64,000 bases of DNA from Epiperipatus broadwayi (GCA_028023455.1 JAQFVV010012442.1:622001-686000), one strand, 5' to 3'. Shown: positions 28,462 through 41,636, numbered from the stretch's first letter. The notes: generated from the sequence alone by a model not told the origin. Made by a program: numbers and translations.

Positions 28462-30498
28462 ATGATAAAGCATGAGGAGCAGTTAGGAAATTTCCAAGTA
28501 GTCCAAGGAGAAATTAGTGATCATCTTTATGAGCCAGATAATAAGATTAAATATGAGTGTGAAATGTCTAAAAATGAGGTTAAGGACATGTTTCAAGAAA
28601 TTCAGACAAAGATACAAATGGATTTTAAAGACTCTGAAAATAATGATTTAAATATGAAAGGTCTGGATTTTCTTATGACACAAAAATGTGAAACTAATTT
28701 GAACTATCAGGAAAATATGGTTAAAAAAACTAATAGAAATGCTACTAAGGTTGAAACATTACTCAAAGATATAACTTTATGTGATGAAAATATTTCTACT
28801 CAGGATCCCTTTTTGTCTGATGAAAAGTTTGATCTCAGTTATCTTTTAAAGGCAGAAGAAACAAACAGGATGGAAGCATCTAAATCGTATGTTCCAACAG
28901 AAATCAAAGGAGATTATTTATTGAAATATCAGTCTAAAAATGTTGAAAAGTTTATAGATCAACTCTATAATCCAGATAATCAATCAAATTGTGAGATTTT
29001 GATTGATACCTCCATCAATAAATATGTTACAGTTAGTCAGATTTATCAAAAAGAAGAAATTTCATTTTATTCTAACACAGTATCTGATGAAAACCAAATT
29101 CAGCCATTTATTTTGAATTCTTTCAGCAATGAGAAGTCAACAAAATGTTTAGATTCTGCAATGGATTTTCATGAAGATTTATCAATTAATGAAGAGATTG
29201 AGCCTGAATCCTGTGTTAAAAATAGAGTTGCTGGAAAAATGGATAATGATAGAATTATTTTTCATGTTGAGAACAAGTTTGAAGATAGTTCTAGTGATAT
29301 TCAATATTTAAATAGTGCTTTGTTAAATGAATGTGGTAAAAATGTATTGATTGATAAACAGTTTGATAAAAGTAATTGTAAAGTTCAAGCATTAGATAAC
29401 AGAAATTAAAAGCTACTCTTTCACAAAAGTGATTCTCTTTTAATGGGTAAAATTGAACCGGGCATCTCTTTATCTGAATGTGCTGCAAAATCTTTTGAAA
29501 GTCTTAATAAAGAGTTTTCAAATAAAAATATAATGTTTGAAAAAACACATGACTGTTTATCAAACCAAACATTTTCTGAAAAGCAATGTTTAGATTGTAG
29601 AAAAAGAAAACTCATTCCAAATGATTATTTTACTTTTACTGTTCAGAATTTTAAGAAAAGAAGGTGTAATAAGTTAAATACCATAACAGATGATATAAAA
29701 ATATCAACTTATTTAAATGATTTTATCAAAGTTGATAAGAACATAAATATTTCAATAACTAATGATATGGAAATGACAACTGGTGTAAATAATATTAAAA
29801 CTGGCAAGAATTGTCTGCAGAAAACTATCATCTCTGATAAAGAATATGACAAGGTTCCTTCAAATACTGTTAACACTCAACATTGTCAATTGATATCTGA
29901 GAAAACTAGTAATTTTTATAAATTAGATAATCCTTCTATCAGAAATGATATGGAATTTGCTTTTTTCTTGTCTAACAAAATTGGAGATGAAGCTAAATTA
30001 AGTTATATTACCCATAATCATGAAAACAATTCAGTTGTGAATATTACTAAAATGGATTCTCAGAACAAGATGAATTTTAGTTATTCTTTAAATAAAGGTG
30101 ATATGGAAATAACTACTTGTTTGCCTAATGTAGTTGATGCTAATGAGATGCAGATGGATTTGAAATATTTGGTGCATGATAGTGGAAATACCATTGAAGT
30201 AGATTCTCTAGATGAAGTAAATAGAAGTAATATAGAAATAATTTTTTTTGGTTTGGGCAATATAATTGAAAAGCAAATTGAAGTGAATTCTCATTTTGGG
30301 AAGATTGAGAAAAATCTAATCTCAAATATTAGTGAACCCTATGCTAAGAATATAAATTCTAATTGGGATATAGCATCTACAATGAAAGCAGAAAATTATG
30401 TTAACAATTCATTCTCTGTGGATTCAAAATTGACTTTGCTAAACACTAAAGAGATGGATGTTATAGTTACTAATAATTTTGAAAAGAAATTTTTTTAG
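28462..30498 (+). pseudogene. Large acidic segment with MELT-like repeats, KNL1-like (inferred)
   Basis: Two open stretches in one frame (28462-29409, 315 codons; 29443-30498, 351 codons) separated by a TAA at 29407. The composition is Asn/Asp/Ser/Lys-rich and mostly disordered-looking. In the second, spaced motifs recur: NDMEMT (Asp at 29764), NDMEFA (29947), GDMEIT (30100), with weaker DDIKIS, SNIEII and KEMDVI. KNL1/Spc105 kinetochore scaffolds carry arrays of M-(E/D)-(L/I/M)-T motifs preceded by D or ND, which Mps1 phosphorylates to recruit Bub3/Bub1. The resemblance suggests an intronless host-gene capture, but I see no RVSF or SILK motif and no KNL1 C-terminus. It could instead be an unrelated low-complexity gag extension. 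Confidence 0.45.
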
Positions 30499-31111
30499 AC
30501 AGTCTTTGATCAGTAAACAAGAATCTTATTATTTTTCTAAATTACAAGATATTTATATGAAAATAGCAGAGTGTATTGATGAAGTTTATATAGGACAGTG
30601 TTTTCAAAAAATTGCTTATGGTAAAGAAAATGTTCGGTATTCTATTAATAAATCTATCAAAACTGCTATAGATAAAGAAAATGTTCATGCATTTATTTAA
30701 ACTATTGAAAAGTATGAAGAGGTAAAGATTCATGAAATGAATTTATTTATTGCTGAACATATTGATCCTGCAACCAATAAAAATATAATATTTAGTGGTG
30801 GTAATAATGATTTCGAGATGGAGATGATTATAAACTCAATATTAGATAAACCTAAAATGTTTAGAAATATTAGTTATAGTGATACAGATTTTTGTAAATC
30901 CTTACTGAACAGGAGTATTTGTATCCATCAAAGATATAACCACCATCATGCTCGATTAAAATTAGCCCACATAACAAAAATTAGGGTAGGAAAGAGATGT
31001 ATTCCTCATCATAAAATTTGTGTAAATCAAGTGTGGCTTAAGTTTCTTAAATATAATAATGTTGCATACCAATTAAAGTTGTATATACTGCCCGACCCGA
31101 GGAAAGAATAG
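30479..31111 (+). pseudogene. Continuation of element 2 frame; MELT-like motif and possible integrase tail
   Basis: A run of seven T at 30490-30496 shifts the frame; the sequence continues in frame +2 as 30479-30700, meets TAA, and resumes at 30737-31111. The second part has KNIIFSGGNNDFEMEM (Asp at 30809), another MELT-like unit with the aromatic-plus-Ser lead usual in KNL1 repeats. The final 60 residues change character: ARLKLAH, VNQVWLK, NNVAYQLK and DPRKE. These resemble the C-terminal end of Gypsy integrases (a VWL block, a DVxYRI-like block and a basic KxxVVHV end). That would make the frame gag, insert and pol tail, with pol otherwise lost. Confidence 0.4.
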
Positions 31112-31387
31112 TAAAAGTGTTTTGAGATTGATAGGACAGGATAATGCATCAGAACAGACCATTGATTTTTATAAGGGCTTAAGAGAATAAGGAGATCCCA
31201 ATTACAACATTATAGTTAGAATTCCATGAAGTGAGACATAAACATAATAGTGGGGAATAGACAGACTAGTTTGCTATTATTAGTTGACTATGTGTTTTTT
31301 TGCCAATTGGAATAACAATTTTTAAAGGTATAAGTAAAATCATTTTTTAAACAATTTTTTTTTTGTTTGTTCCTCTAATTATGGGAA

Positions 31388-34113
31388 TGTGAAGTGGTAA
31401 ATCTATAGTACATATTTAACTTCACTGTCTGATGACATCACATACCTTTAAAGTAGGGTTTGAACCAGTTTATATGTTTATTTGATCATCCGGGAATGTT
31501 AAGCACACACATATACACATAACTTCCACCCTGTTTATATCAGAAATGGTTATGTGTAACCAGTTGAATTATTATTTTAGCTTAAGTATATTTTATTTTC
31601 AAGCTTGTAAATTCCCTTCACTTAGATAATTGTGTATGTGCTTATATGTATTACAGATAATACACTAGAAAAATCTAAAAAGTATTATTACAATTTAAAA
31701 ATGTCATTCTCATTTAACTATTTCAAGTCAAACCAAAAATCATATTTTAAAGTTATTTGCAATTTTTAAAATGCGTTTAAATAATGCTTTCTGAAACATA
31801 TTGTTTACATCTTCCAATATTGCTAAATTTCAAGTATAGAAGGAGCAGAAGTTCTAGGAATGACCAAAATGAGTTCAAATCACTCTTCTCTCTGGTATTT
31901 GTGTAGAGAGTGGAAACAAAATGGACTGTGAGTAAAAGGAAATTGCCTCCCAGATCTTAAATCACCTTTGTTCTGCCTCCCTGCTATGTCATCGCTACTT
32001 GAGAACTGTTATATTTAATTATAAAGAATATTGGAAGATGCATACCATTATTTTATTAATATTATACCTTGCTAAACTTTGTATAAGTTATTATAAGTGG
32101 CCACCATAACTTTTAAATGTAATCCGTTTTGCCGAAGAATGAACTCTTAATTCTCCTCACTTCATTTCTTACCTAAATCTTAATTGTAATCAGAATGTAA
32201 TCTTTATTTATTTTATAACTGACTATAAACTTAATTATCATTAAATTTATGATTTTCTCTCTTAAGTTTTTAAACTCGTTCTTTGAAATGCTAAGCACAG
32301 AATTACGTGCTTTAAATCTATCATTAGCTTTTTAAGTTTCACACTCTAATTATTTTGTTTCATGCGGCAAAACTTATTTTAAATATATATCTTATTAAAT
32401 TAGTTTTAGTGTGCTAATGTTTTAATCTAGCGAACTTATATTATTTCAATCATCATTCCGATATTTTAGAATATTTAAATAGATAAACGTAAAATTAATT
32501 ACTGAACGCTGTTTGCTCGGTTAAATATTTGAAATATATGCTCAATGGCAGATTTTTTTAAAAATCATATTAAGGGATAAGATAATTTTTTTTGTTGTCA
32601 CTATCGATATTTAAATCCATTTTATGTTCTTAACATAAATCTGATTATTAATATATTTTAATAACTATTAATTATACACTATTAAGAGTTAAATTGCTTA
32701 TAAAATTTGTTGTTTAGGAATACTTGGGCTTTTTAAATAGGAAAAATAATACTTTTCCCTCTTCTATATCCGACATCCTAAATTTACTAAAGTTATACGT
32801 ACAATGCTCAGTGGATTATTATTTTATCATGGCGTTACGCATGATATTATTTCTTTATTTAAGCTTAAATTATTTCATTAGTCATTAAAGACTTAAGCCA
32901 TATTTGCGTTGCTTACTTACGATAGCATTTTAAAGTACTTAAATTTTACTTTATCATATTCATCATCCAAACTCCGGATTTTCTTCACATAACTCGTCTA
33001 GGAATAAGGTTTGGTAGAACCGATCTAAGGATAAACATTAGAGTATTAATTATCTGCATGTGACATGTCAAAGGGCATACCATGGAATCCTTACCACTCA
33101 TTTTCAAATACCACCTTGTGATAAATACAAGAGGAATCATATATGTGATAAAGTTTTTCAGTAGAAAGACGGACATCTTCTCCATTTTAAACGCTGTCAT
33201 TATAGTTAGCACTGTGAGTTCTTTTATGGGTAGATCTCATATTATTTATAAGACATGGCACAGTGATGTTTGTAAACCACTCATTTTATAATTAGTCGAA
33301 TATTTTAGGATTGTCATAGTAAAGCTAATTTAGGCTAACCCTTTCCTCATTTGTACAGGCCCAGATATGCTCATAAACGATAAATTATTAACTATCATAT
33401 CAAGTGTAAACCTCTCTTTAGAGATGAATTTGTAATCATCCTCATCATTAATTAAAGTAATGATCACCACATTGATAACATTAATTTATTATTATACTAT
33501 AACTCATTAGCATACTAAATCAGTTGCTTATATGCAAAGTAATAACTGCATTAAATCTGTGCTATGTTTTCTAATGTAAATTAAATTGTTTATATTTATT
33601 AAATTATTATGTTTTAATAATTACTCATGCGTTGTGTCTTACCGACTCTCACTCATTGAATCCCATTTAATATTTATAATAGTGTTAGTAATATTTAGAA
33701 GTTATAACTGATTATTTTAAATGAACATTTATCTCTGGATTGTTCTATCTTTGCTCATTCTGGATGGATACTATTTTATAATTCATGTTTCTTTTGCAAT
33801 GCTAGCTGTGTGCAATTCATTTAAAATTTATAAATTGTCCCTTCACATAAGATATTTGATTGAGCCAAGATTTGATATTATTTATTTACATTAATTACCC
33901 TATAGATCTCATGTTTTTCTGCTGTGTCTCTGGGACCAGAATGAATAAAATTTTATGTTATCATCAGAAGTGTTGTTTATAATGTTATAGTTTTAGAGAA
34001 GAACAAATAGGGCAGAATTCATGATTGCTCCTGACCTGTGTATCTCGGGCATGAGTGGATTTAGGGTACTTTTGCTTAGATTCTAAACCTTGTTAAATGA
34101 ACATACAATTCTG

Positions 34114-34122
<9 letters not shown>
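31388..34122 (+). repeat. 3' LTR of element 2
   Basis: Direct copy of 23279-26045, starting TGTGAAGTGGTAAATC after the purine-rich GGGAA and ending CTGACCGATATA, merging into (TA)n at 34119-34171. Confidence 0.85.

Positions 34123-34171
<49 letters not shown>
34119..34171. repeat. (TA)n microsatellite
   Basis: About 26 TA units at the right edge of LTR element 2. Confidence 0.9.
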
Positions 34172-34175
<4 letters not shown>

Positions 34176-34536
34176 TGTTTTATTTACTTTTTTATGATAA
34201 ATGCTACAATAGAAAGTATCTGTAGAATTTATCTATGATTGTCTCCATCCCCAGACCCGTTTTGAGCTATATTTCTCTTCAGTGAGAAACTAAGACATTA
34301 GATTCAAAATGCTAACTTATGCCAAACATTTATCTAATTCTTAAATACTGTGAAAAAGATCTAAATTTTCAAACACCTACATGTATTCAAATTTAGCTTT
34401 TTAAATAAAGAAACTATATAGGTTTGAACTAAATTAAGTGAAGCCATATATTAAACTATCATAAATAAAGGCCTCAGGGACTTTCTTTTGGAACATTTAT
34501 TATAAAAAATAAACAAAAAAATAAGCTTGTTTACAG

Positions 34537-35141
<605 letters not shown>

Positions 35142-35144
35142 AAC

Positions 35145-35655
35145 CACTTAGGATTGTTTTAGATTATCCCAGTAATATTTGTCCACTAAAGCTTTGAAAT
35201 GGTAACTTTCACACAATTCCATGATCTTAACATTTGCTGCTTGTCTGTTAATTAAGTCATGTTTATATTTGTATATTACCATAGCTTTTTTTTTATTTTT
35301 CTTTTATTGTTATGTTTGTAAATTTGCAATATTTTTATACTGTTAAAATTGAAGTCAAAACCATAAATATATTAATTATTATGGTTATAAAAATGCTGAA
35401 ATATTATTATCTACTATGCAATTTTGTTTCGATTTCTGAACTTGTTTTAATAACAGCAAGTGTTCTTTAGTTCTTTTTTTCACTAAACATCTAGTTTCAC
35501 CTATATATCCACTACAACGCCTACATATCCTTTTACAAATGACAATATTTATTTATAAATGAGGTTTTCTTTTTTGGAGTTATTTATTAATTTGTTTAAT
35601 GTAGCTGGTGTGTAAAATGCAATGCCACATATACCTTTATAAATTTTCCTCATAA
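35145..35655 (-). pseudogene. Penelope-like element 3' end with GIY-YIG endonuclease remnant (inverted copy)
   Basis: This is the reverse complement of about 36130-36655. On the minus strand around 35570-35450 it encodes ICRRCSGYIGETRCLVKKRT followed by KEH. This is the GIY-YIG endonuclease core of Penelope-like elements (YIGET, the conserved Arg, then the EH pair). These enzymes nick the target and prime with a Penelope RT. Stops and missing sequence show decay. Confidence 0.65.
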
Positions 35656-35679
35656 TATTTACCAAGATGGATAAAAACA

Positions 35680-35972
35680 GATGAAGATTTAATGTGCATT
35701 TACTTTCTTGATCTTAAAATAACTAGAAATCAATGCATGCTTGATAACTGTATGACCATTAAACCAATAGAAAAAAGAGGTTATAATCCATATAAATCAA
35801 AAGTGTTAATGTCACTCAAATAGGCAGGTTTGAAATTGTTCTTATTTAGAAATAATATGCTTTGCAAATATATATCGGAAAAAAGCAAAAATATTGAAAT
35901 ATATCCGAATGAATTTTTAAATGTTGGTTACAGTTATAATCATATATATATATTTATATATATATATTTATG

Positions 35973-36011
<39 letters not shown>

Positions 36012-36381
36012 GTTATTAAAGATTTTAAAACAAAATATAAAAATAAAAATTTTAATAATAATATTGATTCTCCTGCTAATAAAAAATATTGATATCAATC
36101 CCGTATATTTCAATTATGATCAAGTAAATTTTATAAGAAAATTTTATAAAGCTATATGTGGCATTACATTTTACATACATCCTACATTAAACAAATTAAT
36201 AAATAACTCCAAAGATAAAACCTCATTTATAAATAAAAATTGTCTCATTTATAAATGGATATGTAGATGTGGTAGAGAATATATAGGTGAATCTAGATGT
36301 ACATTGGAAAAAATAACTAAAAAAACACTCGCTATTATTAAAATGAGTTCAGAAATCAAAACCAAATTCCATAGTAGATAA
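35680..36381 (+). pseudogene. Penelope-like RT thumb plus GIY-YIG endonuclease remnant
   Basis: From 35680 the frame reads DEDLMCIYFLDLKITRN, the FLDVxI-type motif after the RT palm of Penelope-like elements, with a TAG at 35821 and further thumb-like sequence. An imperfect TA expansion (35942-36009) contains a TGA and interrupts it. The frame resumes at 36010 for 123 codons. Near its end DKTSFINKNCLIYKWICRCG is followed by REYIGES, a clear GIY-YIG endonuclease start with the Cys-x-Cys typical of Penelope. The rest of the endonuclease is truncated at 36379. Confidence 0.75.
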
Positions 36382-36655
36382 TAATATTACAGCATCTGTT
36401 TTTTATGACCATAATAAGTTGTGTATTTATGGTTTTGACTTCACTTTTAACAGTGTAAAAATATTGCAAATTGAAAAAAATAACAATAAAAAAAAATAAG
36501 AAAAATAAAAGAAGCTATAGTAATATACAAATATAAACATGACTTAATCAATGGGCAAGCAGCAAATATTAAGATCACGGAATTGTGAGAAAGTTAGCAT
36601 TTCAAAGCTTTAGTTGAAACAGATTACTGGGATAATCGAAAGTGCTCCTAAGTGG
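36382..36655 (+). other. 3' non-coding tail of the Penelope-like element
   Basis: Non-coding tail whose reverse complement forms 35145-35430. Only this tail and the endonuclease region are duplicated in inverted form. Confidence 0.55.
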
Positions 36656-36738
36656 ATAAAATTTTAATTATTGAGTTACTGTAATTATAAATATTCAGTT
36701 ATATAATTATGTATAATGCTTTAAAAATTCAGACATCG

Positions 36739-36747
<9 letters not shown>

Positions 36748-36783
<36 letters not shown>

Positions 36784-36797
36784 ATATATATATATAT
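36748..36797. repeat. (TA)n with TATGTATG interruption
   Basis: About 25 TA units with one TGTATG interruption near 36776. Confidence 0.9.
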
Positions 36798-36799
36798 TA

Positions 36800-37500
36800 A
36801 AACACAGTAAAATTCACATAAATTATAATTATTATATTAGAAGTAATTTTGACTATACATCTTGTAGACTTTATCAACTTTATAACATTGAATTGTCAAA
36901 ATGACACTTCCTTTCACAATACCCATAGTTTAATTTAGTTTACTTCTCGTCATAATTATGTTATTTTAACATTTGAAGAATGCAGATTCATTAATATTTG
37001 ACAATTTTTTGAAATCAACATAGGATCATTTATTTTAAATTTATTGTGGCAACGTTCAATTTGCATACTTTTTTATATTTTATAAGCAAATTTAAATCCA
37101 TATTGTCAAGATTTATTATGATCAAATATATCACATGATCAAGAGCTATTTACATCTTTTCGTGACTGTTTCTCTTTTTTAACTTCTATTATATAAATTC
37201 ATATGATTTCTTATTCTTTTCTGCAGTGTAAATTTAGATTCACTAATAATTGTAAGCCACTTTTACATATCAATTTATATATAATACAATTTTGATTAAA
37301 AGTTGATTTTTGAATTTTAGGCTTTGTATGTGGGTAATTAGAGTTTTTGCAAAATTATTAAATATAAAATGGCAAAATTTTGAAATATGATTAACAAATT
37401 AATCATTCTACAGTAATTTTGAATACTAATATAAATAATAAGAGTTTAAAATTTGTTTATTTTGTGGTAATAATTCAATAAGCATATTTAAAGATTGACT
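36800..37500. other. AT-rich non-coding, probably intronic
   Basis: No frame or repeat recognised. It lies just downstream, in minus sense, of the splice donor of the exon at 37642-37992. Confidence 0.4.
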
Positions 37501-37627
<127 letters not shown>

Positions 37628-37641
37628 CAAATATGGCTTAC

Positions 37642-37992
37642 CCAGACTCAAATCAATTGTAACTGCTGATTTTCTGTTTTGTAACTCGTAATACTTAACA
37701 TAGATAATCTGTTTTCCAACCATTTCTTCTTTGAAGGACTTGAAACATGTCCTTAAAGGATTATTTTTATCAACAATGGCATTGTTTTCATAATCCTTAT
37801 TGTACAAAAAAGTGACATGTTTCTGAGCATTATAGATTAATATTACTGAATATAAATGGGTTTCAATTATGCTGATTTTTTCTGGTGGTAATAATGAATT
37901 GATTAATTTTGTTGTCACACAAAAAGGTTGATTTAAAATTAAGGCTGGTACATCAAAGGTATATGCAATTGATGTCCAATATAATTCCCAAT
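37642..37992 (-). CDS. Internal coding exon of an unrecognised host gene
   Basis: Minus-strand exon of 351 bp. It is preceded by a strong acceptor, a long T/C tract ending TTTCTTTCTAG at 37993, and followed by a strong donor GTAAGC (37641-37636). The frame is open throughout, giving 116 full codons with split codons at both ends (2 bases in front, 1 behind), so the exon is phase-symmetric and could be skipped without a frameshift. The peptide begins WELYWTSIAYTFDVPALILN, has YSVILIYNAQKHVTFLYNKD in the middle and ends KSAVTIDLSLG. The composition is ordinary for a folded protein, mixed hydrophobic/polar with beta-strand-like stretches. I do not recognise the family. It is the only strong evidence of a host gene here. 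Confidence 0.65.
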
Positions 37993-37997
37993 CTAGA

Positions 37998-38711
37998 AAG
38001 AAAAAAAAATACTAAAACTGCCATGACATAGTTGATACAATAAATTGAGCTTTTTATGTGAAATTCAAATAGATATTAACCACATAGCTATAAAAAAAAC
38101 TATATAGCCTCTCATAATTAACTTCAAAAATTAAGAACTTTTAATATTAACGGATGTCTTTGTGATGTTAATGGGCTCAAAATGGTTTCTTTATCTCTAT
38201 TTAAATTTCAATTTTGTATAAAAGATAACTTCTGCATTGTCAAAAAATAATTTATGACCTGCATTAAGTACTTGAATATATAAATATAAATCAACACATC
38301 TAATTTTAACTCTATTTTTATGAACTTTAACAAACTTATTACCCCTGTCTTTACTTTAATGTATATTCATGAACAGAATATAGGTTATAAAATATTGCAT
38401 GAGGGTGCAGGGGTTATTTTTATGAAAAAGGAAATAAAAAAGAATACATTAATAAATTATTGATAATGAATATACTTTAAACTGAAGCCTTAAATCTTAA
38501 GAAACCAGCATTTTATGATTAAATATGTTGTTTTTTGAAGTGAATTACAAAATCCCTATTTTATTTTGAATATATATATATACATATATACTGCTTATGA
38601 AAATATATGTAACGTTAAGTTTAAAAAACATTGAAATTCAGTTAAAGCTGACAAGGATTACAGTGTAATCAAAAGGGCTTCTAGAGAATTCAAACTACAA
38701 TATTGTTTATA

Positions 38712-38714
<3 letters not shown>
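37998..38714. other. Probable intron sequence upstream of the exon
   Basis: AT-rich, no repeats or frames recognised. It begins with the T-rich acceptor tract (minus sense). Confidence 0.4.

Positions 38715-38799
<85 letters not shown>
38715..38799. repeat. (TA)n microsatellite
   Basis: About 42 TA units at the left boundary of the satellite array. Confidence 0.95.
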
Positions 38800-38806
<7 letters not shown>

Positions 38807-41394
38807 TAAAAAACAATGAAAACAAGTTATTCACATAACTTGCTATCAATTGTATTTGTGATCAATAGATGGCATTTTACCAAAACAGCAAACAAGTGTA
38901 AATTTCTTTACATAAACCACAAAAGAGTCAGAATTCATTATCTCTTTCATTTGCTTACCCTCAGATCAGCTGATTTCAAGCTAATTTTCTATCATCAGTA
39001 AAAGATAGAGTTAGAAACTAGATTTAAACATTGACTCCAAGTGTTTATGCAAAACATATCTATCAGTTTGCAAGCATGAATTTTTGAGACAAGTAAAGTT
39101 TTAAAACCCTACCTAACTAGCCAGATAGCTATGTGGGTCTGATCTCAGTTCAGTTTCACCACATAGTCAAAGCCTCTGCAATATATATCATTGCATAAAA
39201 CCTTTAAAGTAACATTTATGAAAAACCTAAACAAGTTATTCACGTAACTTGCTATCACTTGTATTTATGATCAATAGATGGTGTTTACAAAAACACGGAA
39301 CAAGTGTAAATTTCTTTACATAAATGACAAAAGAATCAGAATTGACTATCTCTTTTGTTTACACACCCACAGATCAGGTGATTTTTTCTAACATTAGTGA
39401 AGGATAGAGTTAGAAACTATATCTAAACTCTGACTCTAAGTGTTTATGCAAAATGTTTCTATCAATTTACAAGCATGAATTTATCAAACTGGTAAAGTCT
39501 TCAATCCCAGCCTAACCAGCCTGATAGCTATATAGGGTCTGATCTGAGTTCAGTTTCACCACATAGTCAAAGCCTCTTTAATATATATCATTGCAAGAAC
39601 CTTTAAAGATACATTTATGAAAAACAAAAACAAGTCATTCACATAACTTGCTATCACTTGTATTTATGATCAATAGATGGAGTTTTACCAAAACACCGAA
39701 CAAGTGTAAATTTGTTTACATAAATGACAGAAGAGTCAGAATTCGCTATCTCTTTTGTTTGCTCACCCTCAAATCAGCTAATTTCAAGCTAATTTGCTAT
39801 CATCAGTGAAGGATAGAGTTAGAAATTAGATCTAAACACTGACTCCAAGTGTTTATGCAAAATGTTTCTATCAGTTTGCAAGTGTGGATTTTTCAGGATT
39901 GTAAAGTTGTTAAACCAGCCAGACCGCTATATGGGGCTGATCGCATTTCAGTTTCACCACATAGTCAAAGCCTCTGCAATATAATCATTGCAAAAAACCT
40001 TTAAAGGTACATTTATGAAAAACAAAAACAAGTTATTTGCGTAACATTCTATAACTTCTATTTATGATCAATAGATGGTGTTTTACCGAAACACCAAACA
40101 TGTGTAAATTTGTTTACATAATGATGAAAGAGTCAGAATTCACTATGTCTTTTAATTGCTCACCTCAGATCAGATGATTTCAAACTAATTTAATCTGATC
40201 AGTGAAGGGTAGAGTTAGAAAGTAGATCTAAACTCTGACGCCAAGCGTTTATGCAAACGTTTCTATCATTTTGCAAGCATGAATTTTCAGGACTGGTAAA
40301 GTCTGCAAACCCAGGCCTAACCAGCCAGATAGCTATCTGGGTCTTGTCTCAGTTCACTTTCACCACAAAGTCAAATCCTCTGCAAAATATATCATTGCAA
40401 AAAACCTTTAAAGATACATTTTTGAAAAACATAAACAATTTATTCACATTACTTGGATTCACTTGTATTTATGATCAATAGATGGTCTTTTACCAAAACA
40501 ACGAACAAGTGTAAATTTCTTTACATAAATGACAAAAGAGTGAGAATTCACTATCTCTTTCGTTTGCTCACTTTTAGATCAGGTGATTTCAAGCTAATTT
40601 TCTATCATCAGTGAAAGATATAGTTAGAAACTAGATCTAAACTCTGACTCCAATTGTTTATGCAAAATGTATCTATCAGTTTGCAAGCATGAATTTTTCA
40701 GACTGGTAAAGTCTTCAAACCCAGCATAACAAAACAGATAGCTATATGGGTCTGATCTCAGTTCAGTTTCAAAACAGTCAAATCTCTGCAATGTATATAT
40801 ATATATCATTGCATAAAACCTTTAAAGGTACATTTATGAAAAACCTAAACAAATTATTCACATAGCTTGCTATCACTTGTATTTATGATCAATAGATAGC
40901 GTTTTACCATAAACACCGAACAAGTGATAATTTGTTTACATAAAAGACAAAAGAGTCAGAATTCACTATCTATTTCATTTGCTCACCCTCAGATCAGCTA
41001 ATATCAAGCTACTTCGCTATCATCAAAAACAATAGAGTTAGAAACTATATCTAAACACTGATTACAAGTGTTTTTGCAAAACATATCAATCAGTTTCCAA
41101 GCGTGAATTTTTCAGACTGATAAAGTCTTCAAACCCAGCCTAACAAGCCTGATAGCTATATAGGATCTGATCTGAGTTCAGTTTCACCACAGATTCAAAG
41201 CCTCTTTAATATATATCATTGCAAAAAACCTTTAAAGGTACATTTATGAAAAACAAAAACAAGTTATTCACGTAACTTACTATCACTTGTATATATGATC
41301 AATAGATGGTGTTTTACCAAAACACCCAACAAGTGTAAATTTCTTTACATAAATGACAAAAGAGACATAATTCACTATCTCTTTCCTTTGTTCA

Positions 41395-41441
41395 CCCTCA
41401 GATCATCTGATTTCAAGCTAATTTGCTATCATCAGTGAAGG
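41395..41441 (-). ncRNA. Hammerhead ribozyme, type I, near-intact copy
   Basis: Minus strand: stem I 5' arm CCTTCA (41441-41436), catalytic box CTGATGA, stem II TAGC / GCTT around a 6-base loop, GAA, stem III ATCA-GA-TGAT (palindromic, 2-base loop), H17 = C at 41401, stem I 3' arm TGAGGG. Predicted cleavage is after that C. Stem I pairs six of six with one G-U. Stem II has three Watson-Crick pairs and a U-U at its base, where G-C is usual, so activity may be weak. Very short palindromic stem III is known from type I hammerheads that act as dimers. Confidence 0.65.
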
Positions 41442-41563
41442 ATAGAGTTAGAAATTAGATCTAAACTCTGATGCCAAGTGTTTACGCAAAATGTTTCTAT
41501 CAGATTGCAAGCATGAATTGTTCAGACTGGTAAAGTCTGAAAACCCAGCCTAACAAGCCAGAT

Positions 41564-41564
41564 A

Positions 41565-41636
<72 letters not shown>
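41564..41636. repeat. TA run and T56 homopolymer inside a satellite unit
   Basis: A TA tract (41564-41580) followed by about 56 T interrupts one unit after CCAGA. It may be a reverse-transcribed poly(A) insertion or a simple expansion. Confidence 0.85.

Larger units (their letters stand above)
23279..34122 (+). mobile_element. LTR retrotransposon 2: long-LTR element with chimeric internal frame
   Basis: Direct repeats of about 2.75 kb (23279-26045 and 31388-34122) flank about 5.3 kb. After the first repeat comes a PBS-like site (26070-26091), then a leader, then one long plus-strand frame (28015-31111) with a coiled-coil gag-like start. A purine-rich GGGAA directly precedes the second repeat. 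No RT, RNase H or complete integrase is seen. TA microsatellite on both outer sides marks the insertion site. The LTRs differ more than those of element 1, including a deletion of about 40 bp in the right copy matching 23545-23586, so it is probably older. Confidence 0.8.

Noticed and set aside
31420-31440. CTGATGA in the LTR of element 2 as a hammerhead
   Set aside because: No GAA box, stem II or stem I partners follow at the right spacing.
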